This document shows, piece by piece, positions 1 to 8,746 of a stretch of DNA of 64,000 bases. How positions within the stretch are numbered: position 1 is the stretch's first letter; every line of letters starts with the position of its first letter. The stretch lies in the NCBI GenBank assembly GCA_965232285.1, contig CBDDPL010000004.1, forward strand, positions 4,216,001-4,280,000, in the 5' to 3' direction. The translations under genes were made by a program, and so were the position numbers. Source of the stretch: Denitrobaculum sp965232285 (GTDB taxonomy: Bacteria > Pseudomonadota > Alphaproteobacteria > Kiloniellales > Kiloniellaceae). Under the pieces are notes generated by a model that was not told the origin of the DNA, did not search any database, and saw only the letters and a list, made by a program, of their open reading frames with translations.

Positions 1-753
1 GCCGAAGACCGTGATGATGGGAATGGAGATGAGTTTCAGCACATGCCGCAGCACGATCGTCGCCTCGGACAGACCGGCGGCCCGGGCGAACTTGACCGTG
101 TCGGTCAGCATGGCCTCCTGCGTACCGGCGCGAGCCAGGCGGATCATCATGGCCATCTTGAAGAGCGCCAGGTTGATCGCCGGCAGGAAGAGATGCGACC
201 AGCCGTTCGCGGTCACGAAACTCCACTCCACGCCCCAGATCGCCACGGTCTCACCGCGTCCGCCGGCCGGCAGCCAACCGAGCGAGACCGCAAAGGTCAG
301 GATCAGAATCAATCCCACCCAGAAGGTCGGCACCGAGAAGCCCAGGATCGAGAGGCTCATGATAGTGTGGGAGGAAAAGGAATTGGGTCGGTAGCCTGCG
401 TATATCCCCAGGGGTACGCCGATCACCGCAGCACCGATCACCGCCGTCAGCGCCAGTTCGAGAGTCGCAGGAAGGCGGCTCAGAATGAGTTCGAGTACGG
501 GCATGTTGTAGACGAAGGAATGCCCGAAATCACCGACCAGGACATTGCCGAGGAAGGCCAGATACTGCTCCCAGAGCGGCCGGTCCAGGCCGAAGCGCGC
601 AATGATGAATTCCCGGACGTCCTGAGGCGCGTCCGGCGGGATCAGAACCTCCATGGGGTTGCCGATGGCATAGACGCCCAGAAAGACGATCACGGACATG
701 ACGAGCATGACAACGACGGCCTGCAGGCAGCGTTGGATGAAATAGCCCAGCAT
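1..753 (-). CDS. ABC transporter permease, DppB/OppB family (partial)
   Basis: Inner-membrane permease of a peptide/opine-type ABC importer. It is read on the minus strand from ATG at 753 and runs off the left edge, so the C-terminus is missing. The N-terminus (MLGYFIQRCLQAVVVMLVMS) is the typical first helix of DppB-like permeases. It is followed by the family's conserved region with a D-RPLWEQY stretch and GDFGHSFVYNMPV, then hydrophobic helices and, near the edge, the cytoplasmic loop with RLARAGTQEAML and ARAAGLSEATIVLRHVLK, which is the EAA-like ATPase contact. It follows the binding-protein gene (847-2436) on the same strand with a hairpin between them, the usual order for these importers. 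Substrate is unknown; the neighbours suggest a small amide or peptide-like compound. Confidence 0.9.
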   Translation of the reverse strand, partial: MLGYFIQRCLQAVVVMLVMSVIVFLGVYAIGNPMEVLIPPDAPQDVREFIIARFGLDRPLWEQYLAFLGNVLVGDFGHSFVYNMPVLELILSRLPATLELALTAVIGAAVIGVPLGIYAGYRPNSFSSHTIMSLSILGFSVPTFWVGLILILTFAVSLGWLPAGGRGETVAIWGVEWSFVTANGWSHLFLPAINLALFKMAMMIRLARAGTQEAMLTDTVKFARAAGLSEATIVLRHVLKLISIPIITVFG

Positions 754-797
754 CGGCGCTAGAAATCCCGGAAGGACGAAAGGTCAGGCGAAAAGAA

Positions 798-828
798 ACG
801 GGTCCTCACACAGCCTGCGAGGACCCGT
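798..828 (-). terminator. Intercistronic hairpin after the binding-protein gene
   Basis: A perfect 10-bp inverted repeat (ACGGGTCCTC / GAGGACCCGT, 11-base loop). Read on the minus strand it is followed by a T-rich stretch (TTTCTTTTC). It lies 19 bases after the stop of the binding protein and before the permease. It probably dampens transcription into the permease and stabilises the upstream message, the usual way to make more binding protein than permease. Confidence 0.7.
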
Positions 829-846
829 CACCTCATCGTCAGTCTG

Positions 847-2436
847 CTATTTGGCAGGCTTGATAAAGAACGCCAGCGTGTCCTCGTCGGTCCGCGGTGT
901 CATCTCCAGCTTGCCTTTGCCGCCGGCCCAGACGGCCTGCAGGTTCACCAGTGGAATAAGGACACGGTCCGCCATGGAAAGCTCCATGGCCTCCTCATAA
1001 AGCGCCCGGCGCTTTACATCGTCCAGTTCCTTGCCGGCCGCCTGCAGCAGTTCATCCACCTTGGGGTTGGCGTAGTCAGTGCGGTTGAAGGCACCGAGCT
1101 TCAGGTCCGGCGCCGGGGAATGGGCCAGGGATCCCAGGGTGTAGGAGGCTTCACCGGTGAGGGTGCCCCAGCCATTCATGAAGACCGAATACTCCCGCTT
1201 CGCCTGCGCCGGGAAGTAAACCGAACGGGTGATCGCGTTCACCTTGGTCTGGATACCGACCTGGGCAAACATCTGGCCAAGGCCCTGACAGATTGCACCG
1301 TCACCGGGCAGGCGGTCGCTGGTGCAGTAGAGATCCATCTTGAAGCCATCGGGGAAACCGGCATCGGCCAGCAACTGCTTGGCGCGCTGCGGATCGTAGT
1401 TGCGGTTGATGACCTTCTCGCTGGAGCCGAAGAAACCCTCGGGCATCACCTGCCGCGCCGGCTTGCCGAGCCCTTCCAGCACGACCTCCACCATCACTTC
1501 ACGGTCGATGGCCAGATCTATCGCTTCACGCACATTGGCATCAAGCAAGGGATTCTTGGCCAGCACATTACCGTCGAGATCATAGACGTTCGGCGTCGTC
1601 TCGCGCTGATCGAGCTGCAGGTTCATGACGTAAACGCTGTCCGCCAGGAAGGTATCCGTCTTGCTGTCATTCTTCAGCGAAAGCCAGTCGGCGGAGGAGA
1701 CGTAGTTGATCAGATCGACCTGACCGGCCTTGAGCGCGGCGAGGCGCGAAGAGTCGTTCGGCATCTCCTTGCGCACGACCTTTTCCCAGGGCCCCATGCC
1801 ACGCCAGTAGCCGTCGAAGCGCTCCAGGACCAGATCGCCTTTCGGCTCCCAGGACACCAGTTTATAGGGTCCCGTTCCGACCGCTGCCTTGCCGGAGTTG
1901 AAACCCTCGGCAGCGGTATCCTTGGTCGAGTAATCCTTCGCCGCTTTGTGCGACACGATAAAGAGACGCACGAAGTCGTTCGGCAGGGTCGCCGCCGGCC
2001 CGTCGGTCTTCATGTGCACGGTATAATCATCGACGATGACCACTTCCTTCACCCGCCGCACATAGATCAGCAGGGTCGTCGGACCGGTCACCTCGGGAAT
2101 ACGCTCGACCGAGAACTTCACGTCCGCCGCGGTGAACTCGGAACCGTCATGGAACTTCACGCCCTTACGCAGCTTGAACTCCCAGGTGGTCTCGTCCAGC
2201 GGCCGCCAGGATTCGGCGAGACCGGGCTCGATCTGCAGATCGTCGCCGGACCAGACAAGCGTATCGAAAACATGTTTCATGGCGTCGGCATGCACGCCGA
2301 GCGCCGAATAATGCGGGTCCATGGATTCCGGCCCGCCGCGAACGCCGACGGTAAGCGTCTGCGCCGCCGCGAGGGTCGAAATGGTTCCCAGACCGAGGGC
2401 GATGACACCAGCCCTTAGAAGCCTACTCAGTTTCAT
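847..2436 (-). CDS. ABC transporter substrate-binding protein, family 5 (peptide/nickel type)
   Basis: Periplasmic solute-binding protein of 529 residues, normal for the DppA/OppA family (SBP_bac_5). The first ~25 residues form a Sec signal peptide (KLSRLLRAGVIALGLG, cleavage near AAA-QT). The mature protein shows the family pattern: a PESMDPHYS start, the region LKLRKGVKFHDGSEFTAADV-like around residues 90-110, and GTGPYKLVSWEPKGD near residue 190. The ATG at 2436 has a good Shine-Dalgarno (CAGGAGAGAACA). It is followed by the partial permease (1-753) and is divergent from the MarR/creatininase genes, so the importer may feed that catabolic set. The exact ligand cannot be read from sequence. 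Confidence 0.93.
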   Translation of the reverse strand: MKLSRLLRAGVIALGLGTISTLAAAQTLTVGVRGGPESMDPHYSALGVHADAMKHVFDTLVWSGDDLQIEPGLAESWRPLDETTWEFKLRKGVKFHDGSEFTAADVKFSVERIPEVTGPTTLLIYVRRVKEVVIVDDYTVHMKTDGPAATLPNDFVRLFIVSHKAAKDYSTKDTAAEGFNSGKAAVGTGPYKLVSWEPKGDLVLERFDGYWRGMGPWEKVVRKEMPNDSSRLAALKAGQVDLINYVSSADWLSLKNDSKTDTFLADSVYVMNLQLDQRETTPNVYDLDGNVLAKNPLLDANVREAIDLAIDREVMVEVVLEGLGKPARQVMPEGFFGSSEKVINRNYDPQRAKQLLADAGFPDGFKMDLYCTSDRLPGDGAICQGLGQMFAQVGIQTKVNAITRSVYFPAQAKREYSVFMNGWGTLTGEASYTLGSLAHSPAPDLKLGAFNRTDYANPKVDELLQAAGKELDDVKRRALYEEAMELSMADRVLIPLVNLQAVWAGGKGKLEMTPRTDEDTLAFFIKPAK

Positions 2437-2508
2437 TGTTCTCTCCTGAGTTCCTGTAGATCAGATTACCTTTTCGGCATTTTTCTTGATTTAGGATAGG
2501 GACATATT

Positions 2509-2524
2509 AGTTCCATTTAGAACT
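2509..2524. promoter_or_regulatory. Palindrome in the divergent SBP/marR promoter region
   Basis: AGTTC-CATTTA-GAACT, a perfect 5-bp inverted repeat with a 6-base spacer. It lies in the 2437-2621 region between the divergently transcribed importer and marR genes. This is a reasonable place for a MarR operator controlling both directions. It is short and could be chance; no clear -35/-10 pair was assigned. Confidence 0.35.
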
Positions 2525-2621
2525 TGAGTTTACCAGAATGTAAGGCATTATACGGCCCGTCAAGTTCATTTTGGATCTAACAATCGATTCAAAAGGATGC
2601 CGAACCAGGGAGATTCAGGCT

Positions 2622-3140
2622 TTGCCGCGGCACAATCTTCGGCCGATACAAAAGGGCAGCACCGGCCTCGCGGCGCTGACGGAAGCCAAGCTCTGGCGCA
2701 ACCCCTGCTGGTTCGCTTTCCGCTTCAATCACATCGCTCTGCGTTACAACGCGCCGCTCTATGCCTGGGTCCAGAAGACCCATGGGTTGAGCCGTCCAGA
2801 GTTCATCGTGATCTACTCATTGGGTCTGCTTGACGGCGTGCTCGCGCGCGATATCAGCGCCTCTTCCGGCTTCCCGAAAAACACCCTCAGCCGCGCCATC
2901 GACAAGCTCTGCCAGCTTGAACTGATCGAACGGCGCGCAGATGACGCGGACCGGCGAAACCAGACCCTTCACCTGCTGCCAAAAGGACGTCAACTCTTCG
3001 ATGACTCGCTGCCGAAGTTTCAGCAGTTCGAGGAGCGGATGCTGTCTGCGCTCACGCCGTCGGAAAGAGACAATCTCTCCCACCTCCTGGCCAAGATCGT
3101 CCTCGATACACCGAGCTGGGCGACGGAGATCGACGACTGA
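2622..3140 (+). CDS. MarR-family transcriptional regulator
   Basis: Winged-helix DNA-binding regulator, about 172 residues. The centre carries the MarR fold: a HTH around GVLARDISASSGFPKNTLSRAID and the wing with the signature RRADDADRRNQTLHLL, followed by a C-terminal dimerisation helix. There is no in-frame ATG before the domain. I chose TTG at 2622 because AGGGAG sits 9 bases upstream; an in-frame TTG at 2571 would add 17 residues but lacks a Shine-Dalgarno. The stop overlaps the start of the creatininase gene (TGATG at 3138-3142), so it is translationally coupled to the catabolic genes it probably regulates, together with the divergent transporter. Confidence 0.82.
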   Translation: MPRHNLRPIQKGSTGLAALTEAKLWRNPCWFAFRFNHIALRYNAPLYAWVQKTHGLSRPEFIVIYSLGLLDGVLARDISASSGFPKNTLSRAIDKLCQLELIERRADDADRRNQTLHLLPKGRQLFDDSLPKFQQFEERMLSALTPSERDNLSHLLAKIVLDTPSWATEIDD

Positions 3141-3850
3141 TGCGTATCGCCGAGATGAACTGGATGCAGGTGGAAGACTACCTGAAACGCGACGACCGCT
3201 GCGTCCTGCCGCTGGGATCGACCGAACAGCATGCGCAGCTCTCGCTCTGCGTCGATGCTATCCTGTCGGAGCGCGTCTCCATCGAGGCGGCGGAACCGCT
3301 CGGCGTGCCGGTCTATCCGGTCATGCCCTTCGGCCTGGCGCCTTACTTTTCGGCCTATCCGGGCAGTGTGTCTCTGCGGGTCGAGACCCTGATGGCGGTC
3401 TTCCGGGATCTCATCGGGTCAGTGCGCAAGTCAGGCTTCCGCCGGGTCCTGATCGTCAACGGCCATGGCGGCAATGCACCGGTCGCGGCCCTGGCCCAGG
3501 AATTGATGGCCGACTGGCCGGAGATGTCGATCAAGTATCATCCCTGGTGGGCGGCCCCGAAGACGGTTGCGGCCGCAAAGAAAATCGACCCGGTCGGCTC
3601 CCACGCAAGCTGGATGGAAAACTTTCCCTGGACACGGCTGGCCAATGCAGCGGCGCCCGAGGGCGAGAAGCCCATGATCGACTTCAAGGTGTTGAAGGCC
3701 TCCAATCCGGAGATCGGCCGGGAACTGCTCGGCGACGGCAATTTCGGCGGTGTTTATCAGAAGTCCGACGAGGATATGGCCGCGCTCTGGCAGGCCGGCG
3801 TCGAAGAAACCCGCGCAGAACTGGAGGGGCCGTGGGCGAACCCATCCTGA
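3140..3850 (+). CDS. Creatininase-family amidohydrolase
   Basis: A 236-residue protein of the creatininase/MftE family, metal-dependent hydrolases that open amide or lactam bonds. Typical motifs are seen: the N-terminal LPLGSTEQHA (metal-binding E and H), the loop D-AILSERVS, the PFGLAPYFSAYPG block, and NGHGGNAPV near residue 113. A late GSHASWMENFPWT replaces the usual GHAGxxET region. Members act on creatinine, N-formyl compounds or mycofactocin precursors, so the substrate is open. It sits in a tightly overlapping operon: its start overlaps marR and its end overlaps the ketopantoate-reductase-like gene. The importer next door makes uptake and hydrolysis of a small amide plausible (inference). 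Confidence 0.85.
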   Translation: MRIAEMNWMQVEDYLKRDDRCVLPLGSTEQHAQLSLCVDAILSERVSIEAAEPLGVPVYPVMPFGLAPYFSAYPGSVSLRVETLMAVFRDLIGSVRKSGFRRVLIVNGHGGNAPVAALAQELMADWPEMSIKYHPWWAAPKTVAAAKKIDPVGSHASWMENFPWTRLANAAAPEGEKPMIDFKVLKASNPEIGRELLGDGNFGGVYQKSDEDMAALWQAGVEETRAELEGPWANPS

Positions 3851-4851
3851 TCTGGGGCGCGGGTGCGATCGGCGGCACGCTGGGGGCCTATTGGGCCCGG
3901 GCCGGCCTCGACTTGAAGATGGTCGATATTGTTGCCGAGCATGCCGAGGCCTGTAGCCGCGATGGCCTCACCATCGAAGGACCAGTTGAGAATTTCCGGC
4001 AAGTCGTTCCCACCGTGACACCGGACCGGCTGGAAGGGCGCTACAGCCGCATCGTGCTGGCGGTCAAAGCCCTCCATACAGTTGATGCGCTTGAGTCATT
4101 GCGTCCGCATCTGACCGACAAGGGTTTCGTCCTTTCAGCGCAGAACGGCCTCAACGAACTGCAGATCGCCCGCACCGTCGGCGAAGCGCGCACCATGGGC
4201 TGCTTCGTCAACTTCGGTGCGGACTGGCATGGGCCGGGCCGCATTCTCTTCGGCAACCGGGCCGCTGTCGTGGTCGGAGAGATCGACGGCAAGATCCGCG
4301 ACCGCACCCGCGAAATGCACGAATTGCTCAAGATCTTCGAACCGGACGCGATCCTGACCGAGGATATATGGGCTTACCTTTGGGGCAAACTCGGTTACGG
4401 CGCCATGCTGATCGGCACCGCGCTGACGGAAGACTCCATGAGCGCCAACTTCGCCGATCCCGCACGCGGTCCGGCCTGGATCACGCTGGCACGCGAGGTC
4501 ATGGCCGTCGCCGCAGCCAAAGGGGTCAAACCGAAAGGCTTCAACGGCTTCACGCCCGAAGCCTTCCTGCCGGGCGCAACCGACGCAGCGGCGGAAGAGT
4601 CGGTCGCAGCGCTGGCGGAGTTCAACCGCCACACCGCCAAGACCCATTCGGGGATCTGGCGCGACCTCGCCGTGCGCAAACGCAAGACCGAGGTCGACGC
4701 CCAGATCGGCATGGTGATCGAAGTCGCCGAAGAGCTTGGCATCGCCACACCGGCTTTGCGGCGGCTCGTCGAACTGATCCACGACATCGAGCAGGGCCGG
4801 CGACCACAGTCTCTCCAAACACTGGAGGCTCTGATCGAAAAATGCGCCTGA
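3832..4851 (+). CDS. 2-dehydropantoate 2-reductase family oxidoreductase
   Basis: NAD(P)-dependent dehydrogenase of the ApbA/PanE superfamily, 339 residues. GTG at 3832 follows GGAGGGG and overlaps the creatininase gene by 19 bases. The Rossmann motif GAGAIGGTLGAYWARAG is at the N-terminus, VKALHT follows the NADP-binding strand, and the C-terminal domain carries the conserved LWGKLGYGAMLIGTAL segment. Its location in a catabolic operon with a creatininase and an SDR makes a role in pantothenate synthesis unlikely; oxidation or reduction of a 2-keto/2-hydroxy intermediate is more likely. It resembles the gene at 18363-19412, sharing a SGIWRDL-VRKR-TE motif near the C-terminus. Confidence 0.87.
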   Translation: MGEPILIWGAGAIGGTLGAYWARAGLDLKMVDIVAEHAEACSRDGLTIEGPVENFRQVVPTVTPDRLEGRYSRIVLAVKALHTVDALESLRPHLTDKGFVLSAQNGLNELQIARTVGEARTMGCFVNFGADWHGPGRILFGNRAAVVVGEIDGKIRDRTREMHELLKIFEPDAILTEDIWAYLWGKLGYGAMLIGTALTEDSMSANFADPARGPAWITLAREVMAVAAAKGVKPKGFNGFTPEAFLPGATDAAAEESVAALAEFNRHTAKTHSGIWRDLAVRKRKTEVDAQIGMVIEVAEELGIATPALRRLVELIHDIEQGRRPQSLQTLEALIEKCA

Positions 4852-5597
4852 GTTTTGAAAATCGCGTGGTCCTGGTGACCGGAGCCGCCCAGGGCATCGG
4901 TAAAGCCATCGCCGCCGCCTTTGCCGATGCGGGAGCCATTCTCCATCTGTCGGACCTGGATGGCGAGCGTCTCGCCAGGAACGCCGCCGAACTCGGCGCC
5001 GGTTACGACGCGCTCGACCTGTCCGATCGAGCCGCGGCCGCGGAGCTTTGCCAAAAAATACAGGCCACGCACGGACGTCTCGACATTCTGGTCCACGCGG
5101 CCGGTGGCGTGCGCGGTCAGACCGGACGCCCGATCGAAGAAATCACTGAAGAGGACTGGCGCCGGATCTTCGAGGCCAACACGGACGCCGCCTTTTGGCT
5201 GGCCCAAGGTGCCGCGCCGGTCATGAAGGCCGCCGGCTGGGGACGGATCGTCAATATCGCCTCCGGCGCCGGGCTGCGCCCGAGTCTGACCGGTATCCAG
5301 GCCTATACAGCCTCGAAACACGCCCTTGTCGGCTTGACCCGGCAACTTTCCTGGGAGCTCGCGCCCGCCGGCATCACCGTGAATGCGGTGGCACCGGGTC
5401 TGATGCTCTCCAACCCCAGCAGCGCGAAACAATGGGCGAGCTACGGCCCCGAGGGTCAGAAACGGCTGCTCGAGACGATCCATACGCGCCGGCTCGGGGC
5501 GGCAGAGGACATTGCAGCGGCGACGCTCTTCCTCGCTTCCGAACAAGCCGCCTGGATCTCGGGACAGATCCTGTCGGTCGACGGCGGGCGCTCCTAG
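4842..5597 (+). CDS. Short-chain dehydrogenase/reductase (classical SDR)
   Basis: NAD(P)-dependent oxidoreductase of 251 residues, standard classical SDR length. The cofactor motif TGAAQGIGKAIA lies near residue 15. The catalytic Ser is in VNIASGAG, and the Tyr/Lys pair is in YTASKHALVGLT. The C-terminus ends in the common GQILSVDGG pattern. The ATG at 4842 overlaps the end of the upstream reductase by 10 bases, so it is the last gene of the marR-creatininase-reductase-SDR operon. It converges with the type I secretion genes, the two stops being only about 10 bases apart. Substrate is unknown; a hydroxy/keto intermediate of the same pathway is the simple guess. Confidence 0.9.
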   Translation: MRLSFENRVVLVTGAAQGIGKAIAAAFADAGAILHLSDLDGERLARNAAELGAGYDALDLSDRAAAAELCQKIQATHGRLDILVHAAGGVRGQTGRPIEEITEEDWRRIFEANTDAAFWLAQGAAPVMKAAGWGRIVNIASGAGLRPSLTGIQAYTASKHALVGLTRQLSWELAPAGITVNAVAPGLMLSNPSSAKQWASYGPEGQKRLLETIHTRRLGAAEDIAAATLFLASEQAAWISGQILSVDGGRS

Positions 5598-5606
5598 ACA
5601 CCGCCG

Positions 5607-6923
5607 CTAGCTCTCCCGCCAGGCCTTATCCATGCTCTCCTTGATCGGCTTGATCAGGTAGTCCATGGGCGTGCGTTCACCGGTCAGGATCAATACATCG
5701 GCCGGCATGCCGGGCTGCAGGATGTTGTCGTTCAGGCGTGCAACCTCATCATCCGGGATGGCGATACGGGCCATGAAGAAGGGCGCCTTGCTGTCCGGAT
5801 CGACCAGGCTGTCCGCTGAGACGTAGATCACGTCGCCGGTCAGCTTCGGCGTGGTGCGCTGGGAAAAGGCGGTGAACTGGACGTCGGCGGTCAGGCCGAT
5901 CTGAATGTTGTCGATATCGGTCGGCTGCACCTTGGCCTCGACGATCAGCAGATCGTTTTCCGGCACGATCTCCAGCAGGGTTGCCCCCGGCTGCAGCACG
6001 CCGCCCACCGTGTGGACCGCAAGACCGACCACGATCCCCCGCGCCGTCGCCGTGATCTCCGTCTGCTCCAGGGAGAAGTTTGTGGCATTGAGCCGCTCAT
6101 CCAGATCAAAGAGCTCGCTCTCCTTCTGCTGGAGCTCCGTGACCACCTGCTCCGCAAAACCCTTGCGCAACTGGATGATCTCCAACCTGGCTTCTCCAAT
6201 CAGGCGTTGGGCGCGGGCGATGCCGGCACGATGTTCGCCCCGCTCGCCATCCAGGTTGGCGGCTTCCCGCTCGAGCGACAGAATCCGGGGACGGGTGGTG
6301 TAGCCCTTGTCGTAGAGAACCCGCAGACCCGTGAGTTCATCCTCGATCAGCTCGATCTGCTGGGTCTTCGAGCGGACCTGCGACCGCAATCCCTGGATCT
6401 CCTCCTCGAGCTGACCAACGCGTTCCTCGACGATCGCGGTCTGGCCCTGAAGAGACTCGCGCCGGGCGGCGAAGAGTTTCTTCTGACCTAAAAGAATATC
6501 GGTCACCGCCGGCAGATTACGACGCGCCTCGAGATCCGAAGGGAAGGCGATGCTCTCCAGTTCGTCCCGCTCCGAACGCAGGCGCGCGACCACGGCGCGG
6601 GTGGTGTCGTGATTGCCGCGGATGATGGCATGCGAAGCCGCGGCGCGGGTCCGGTCGAGCTTGACCAGTACATCGCCGATATCGACCCGGTCGCCGTTCT
6701 TCACGGCCAACGATGTGACGACACCGCCTTCCAGGGTCTGCACCTTCTTGCGGTTGGAATAGACCTTGACCGTGCCCTGTGCCACCACGGCACTGGAAAG
6801 ATCCGCCATGGCCGACCAGGCGCCGAAGCCGCCCAACGCCCCGAAGACGATGACCATCGCCGCCATGATCGAGGGCCAGGGGTTGGTCGGCGCCGCCATA
6901 GTTTCCTTTGCTTGTCCCGTCAT
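5607..6923 (-). CDS. HlyD-family type I secretion periplasmic adaptor
   Basis: Membrane-fusion subunit of a type I secretion system, 438 residues. An N-terminal cytoplasmic tail and one transmembrane helix (about residues 14-40, IMAAMVIVFGALGGFGAWSA) lead to a lipoyl half-motif (VQTLEGGVVTSLAVKNGDRV). A long alpha-helical coiled coil follows (about 100-285), then the second lipoyl half and beta-barrel (ITATARGIVVGLAVHTVGGV). This is the PrtE/LapC layout. It starts 3 bases after the stop of the ABC exporter gene and forms an operon with it and, further upstream, the RTX exoprotein. The outer-membrane TolC-type component is not in the window. Confidence 0.93.
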   Translation of the reverse strand: MTGQAKETMAAPTNPWPSIMAAMVIVFGALGGFGAWSAMADLSSAVVAQGTVKVYSNRKKVQTLEGGVVTSLAVKNGDRVDIGDVLVKLDRTRAAASHAIIRGNHDTTRAVVARLRSERDELESIAFPSDLEARRNLPAVTDILLGQKKLFAARRESLQGQTAIVEERVGQLEEEIQGLRSQVRSKTQQIELIEDELTGLRVLYDKGYTTRPRILSLEREAANLDGERGEHRAGIARAQRLIGEARLEIIQLRKGFAEQVVTELQQKESELFDLDERLNATNFSLEQTEITATARGIVVGLAVHTVGGVLQPGATLLEIVPENDLLIVEAKVQPTDIDNIQIGLTADVQFTAFSQRTTPKLTGDVIYVSADSLVDPDSKAPFFMARIAIPDDEVARLNDNILQPGMPADVLILTGERTPMDYLIKPIKESMDKAWRES

Positions 6924-6926
6924 GTC

Positions 6927-8657
6927 CTAAGCTCCCGCGCCCGCCGCCGCGACCTGAGCCGGTTTCGGCTTGTTGCCTGACACTGACCGCGTGACCTTGG
7001 GTATAACTTCCTCTTTCGGCCCGAAGTGCTCGATCTTGCCGTCTTTCAGGACCAGCAGCTTCTCGACTACCGAGAGAACCGAAGGCCGGTGCGCGATCAC
7101 GATGGAAGTCGCCCCCCGCTGCTTCAGTTCCAACAGTGCACGGCGCAGAGCTTCTTCGCCTTCCGAATCCAGGTTGGAGTTGGGCTCGTCCAGCACCAGA
7201 TAGCTCGGATTGCCGTAGAGCGCCCGCGCCAGTCCGATCCGCTGGCGCTGGCCGCCGGAGAGCACCCGCCCGCCTGGGCCGATATTGGTATCATAACCCT
7301 TCTCAAGCTGCAGGATCAGTTCGTGCACCCCGGCCTTCTTGGCTGCTTCGATGACGGCCTGCGGCTCGCTCTCGCCGAAGCGGGCGATGTTTTCCGACAC
7401 GCTGCCTTCGAAGAGTTCCACGTCCTGCGGCAGGTACCCCAAGTGCGGTCCGAGTTCGAGATTGTCCCATTTAGCGATGTCAGCTCCATCGAGGCGGACA
7501 TGGCCGCTGCTGGCCTTCCAGACCCCGACCAGGACACGTGCCAAAGTCGACTTACCAGCGGCACTTGGGCCGATGATACCAAGGCACTCGCCGGGCGAGA
7601 CCGCGAAGGAAATTCCTTTGATGACAGGCGTGGTGCTGCCGGGTGCCGCCGCGACCACGCGATCGACCCAGATGGAGCCCTGAGGCTTCGGCAGAGAAGA
7701 CTGGGTCTTGGTCGATTCGGACTCCTGGAAGAAGTCGTCGAGCCGCCGGTAAGCCGCGCGGGCCAAGACGAAGTTGCGCCAGGAATTGATCGCACCCTGC
7801 ACCGGCGCCAAAGCCCGGCCCATGATGATCGAGCTGGCGATCATGACACCGGCGGTGATCTCCAGGTTCAGCACCAGCATGGCGCCCGCACCCAGCATGG
7901 CCACCTGCAGCAGGGGGCGGATGAACTTCGCGATGGCGGTCAAAAACCCGGAGCGGTCGCTGGCCTGCGCCTGAGCCGCCTGTCCGCTTGCATAGCGTTG
8001 GTGCCAGCGTCCCTGAAGGCCCTTGAGCATGCCCATGGCCTCGATGACTTCGCGGTTGCGAATCGCATTGTCGGCGAAGGCCATGGCCGCGCCGCTGTGT
8101 TGCGAGGCCTTAACCAGCAGGCTGCGGGTCATGAACTCACTTGCAATTGCGAGGCCGAACAGAAGCACCGCACCGACCAGCGAAATCAGACCCAGTATCG
8201 GGTGCAAGGCAAAGATCGCCACCAGGAAGATCGGCGCCCAGGGCGCATCGAAAAAGGTGATCAGGCCAGGACCGGTCAGAAAACTGCGGACCGTCTCCAT
8301 ATCTTTGAGTGGCTGCGTATTGCCGGTCTCACCCTCGGCCGGAATCCGGAACAGACCGCTGAAAAGAGGCTGCGTGAGGCGCTGTTCCAGCCCGCCGTTG
8401 AGACGCACCAGGATCCGGCTGCGCAGAAACTCGAGAGCGGAACTGACCAGCAAGAGCCCGACTGCGGCGACGGTCAGATAGATCAGAGTCGGCACGCTGC
8501 CCGAGGTCAGCACCCGATCATAGATCTGAAGCATATAGAGTGGGCCGACCAGCATCAGAAGATTGATGAAGAGACTAAAGAAGCCCGCCGCGTAAAAAAT
8601 CGAGCGTGTCTCGGCCAAAGCCGTCTGCAAAATCGTCCGGTCGGATGAAGCCAGCAT
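6927..8657 (-). CDS. Type I secretion ABC transporter (PrtD-like permease/ATPase)
   Basis: Inner-membrane ABC exporter of 576 residues. The N-terminal half has about six transmembrane helices with no C39 peptidase domain, as in PrtD/HasD-type exporters. The nucleotide-binding domain starts near residue 340 with Walker A GPSAAGKST, signature LSGGQRQRIGLARAL, Walker B YLVLDEPNSNLD and a switch His in IVIAHRPS. It lies directly downstream of the giant RTX gene, separated by a strong hairpin, and directly upstream of the HlyD-type adaptor. It is therefore the dedicated exporter for that RTX protein. The C-terminal tail is rich in Pro, Ala and Lys. Confidence 0.93.
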   Translation of the reverse strand: MLASSDRTILQTALAETRSIFYAAGFFSLFINLLMLVGPLYMLQIYDRVLTSGSVPTLIYLTVAAVGLLLVSSALEFLRSRILVRLNGGLEQRLTQPLFSGLFRIPAEGETGNTQPLKDMETVRSFLTGPGLITFFDAPWAPIFLVAIFALHPILGLISLVGAVLLFGLAIASEFMTRSLLVKASQHSGAAMAFADNAIRNREVIEAMGMLKGLQGRWHQRYASGQAAQAQASDRSGFLTAIAKFIRPLLQVAMLGAGAMLVLNLEITAGVMIASSIIMGRALAPVQGAINSWRNFVLARAAYRRLDDFFQESESTKTQSSLPKPQGSIWVDRVVAAAPGSTTPVIKGISFAVSPGECLGIIGPSAAGKSTLARVLVGVWKASSGHVRLDGADIAKWDNLELGPHLGYLPQDVELFEGSVSENIARFGESEPQAVIEAAKKAGVHELILQLEKGYDTNIGPGGRVLSGGQRQRIGLARALYGNPSYLVLDEPNSNLDSEGEEALRRALLELKQRGATSIVIAHRPSVLSVVEKLLVLKDGKIEHFGPKEEVIPKVTRSVSGNKPKPAQVAAAGAGA

Positions 8658-8690
8658 CGCTGCCTACTGCGTAAAAGAATGTCTGAAAAT

Positions 8691-8722
8691 CGAAGGGAGG
8701 CGAAGAAGCTCGCCTCCCTTCG
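8691..8722 (-). terminator. Strong hairpin between the RTX gene and its exporter genes
   Basis: A perfect 13-bp inverted repeat (CGAAGGGAGGCGA / TCGCCTCCCTTCG) with a 6-base loop. On the minus strand it is followed by ATTTTC. It lies 24 bases after the RTX gene stop and 33 bases before the exporter ATG. It looks like a rho-independent (possibly partial) terminator that lets the substrate be made in excess over its transporter. Confidence 0.8.
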
Positions 8723-8746
8723 GATCATATTGCGACTTGGTTACGC

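Noticed and set aside
43..762. Plus-strand frame of 239 codons at the left edge
   Set aside because: Antisense to the partial DppB-like permease, whose translation shows typical membrane helices.
1120..2418. Plus-strand frame of 432 codons opposite the ABC binding protein
   Set aside because: Shadow of a gene with a clear signal peptide and family motifs.
3832..4851. Assignment of the reductase as panE for pantothenate synthesis
   Set aside because: The gene is embedded in a catabolic operon and a similar copy sits in a second one; superfamily membership is clear but the biosynthetic role is not supported.
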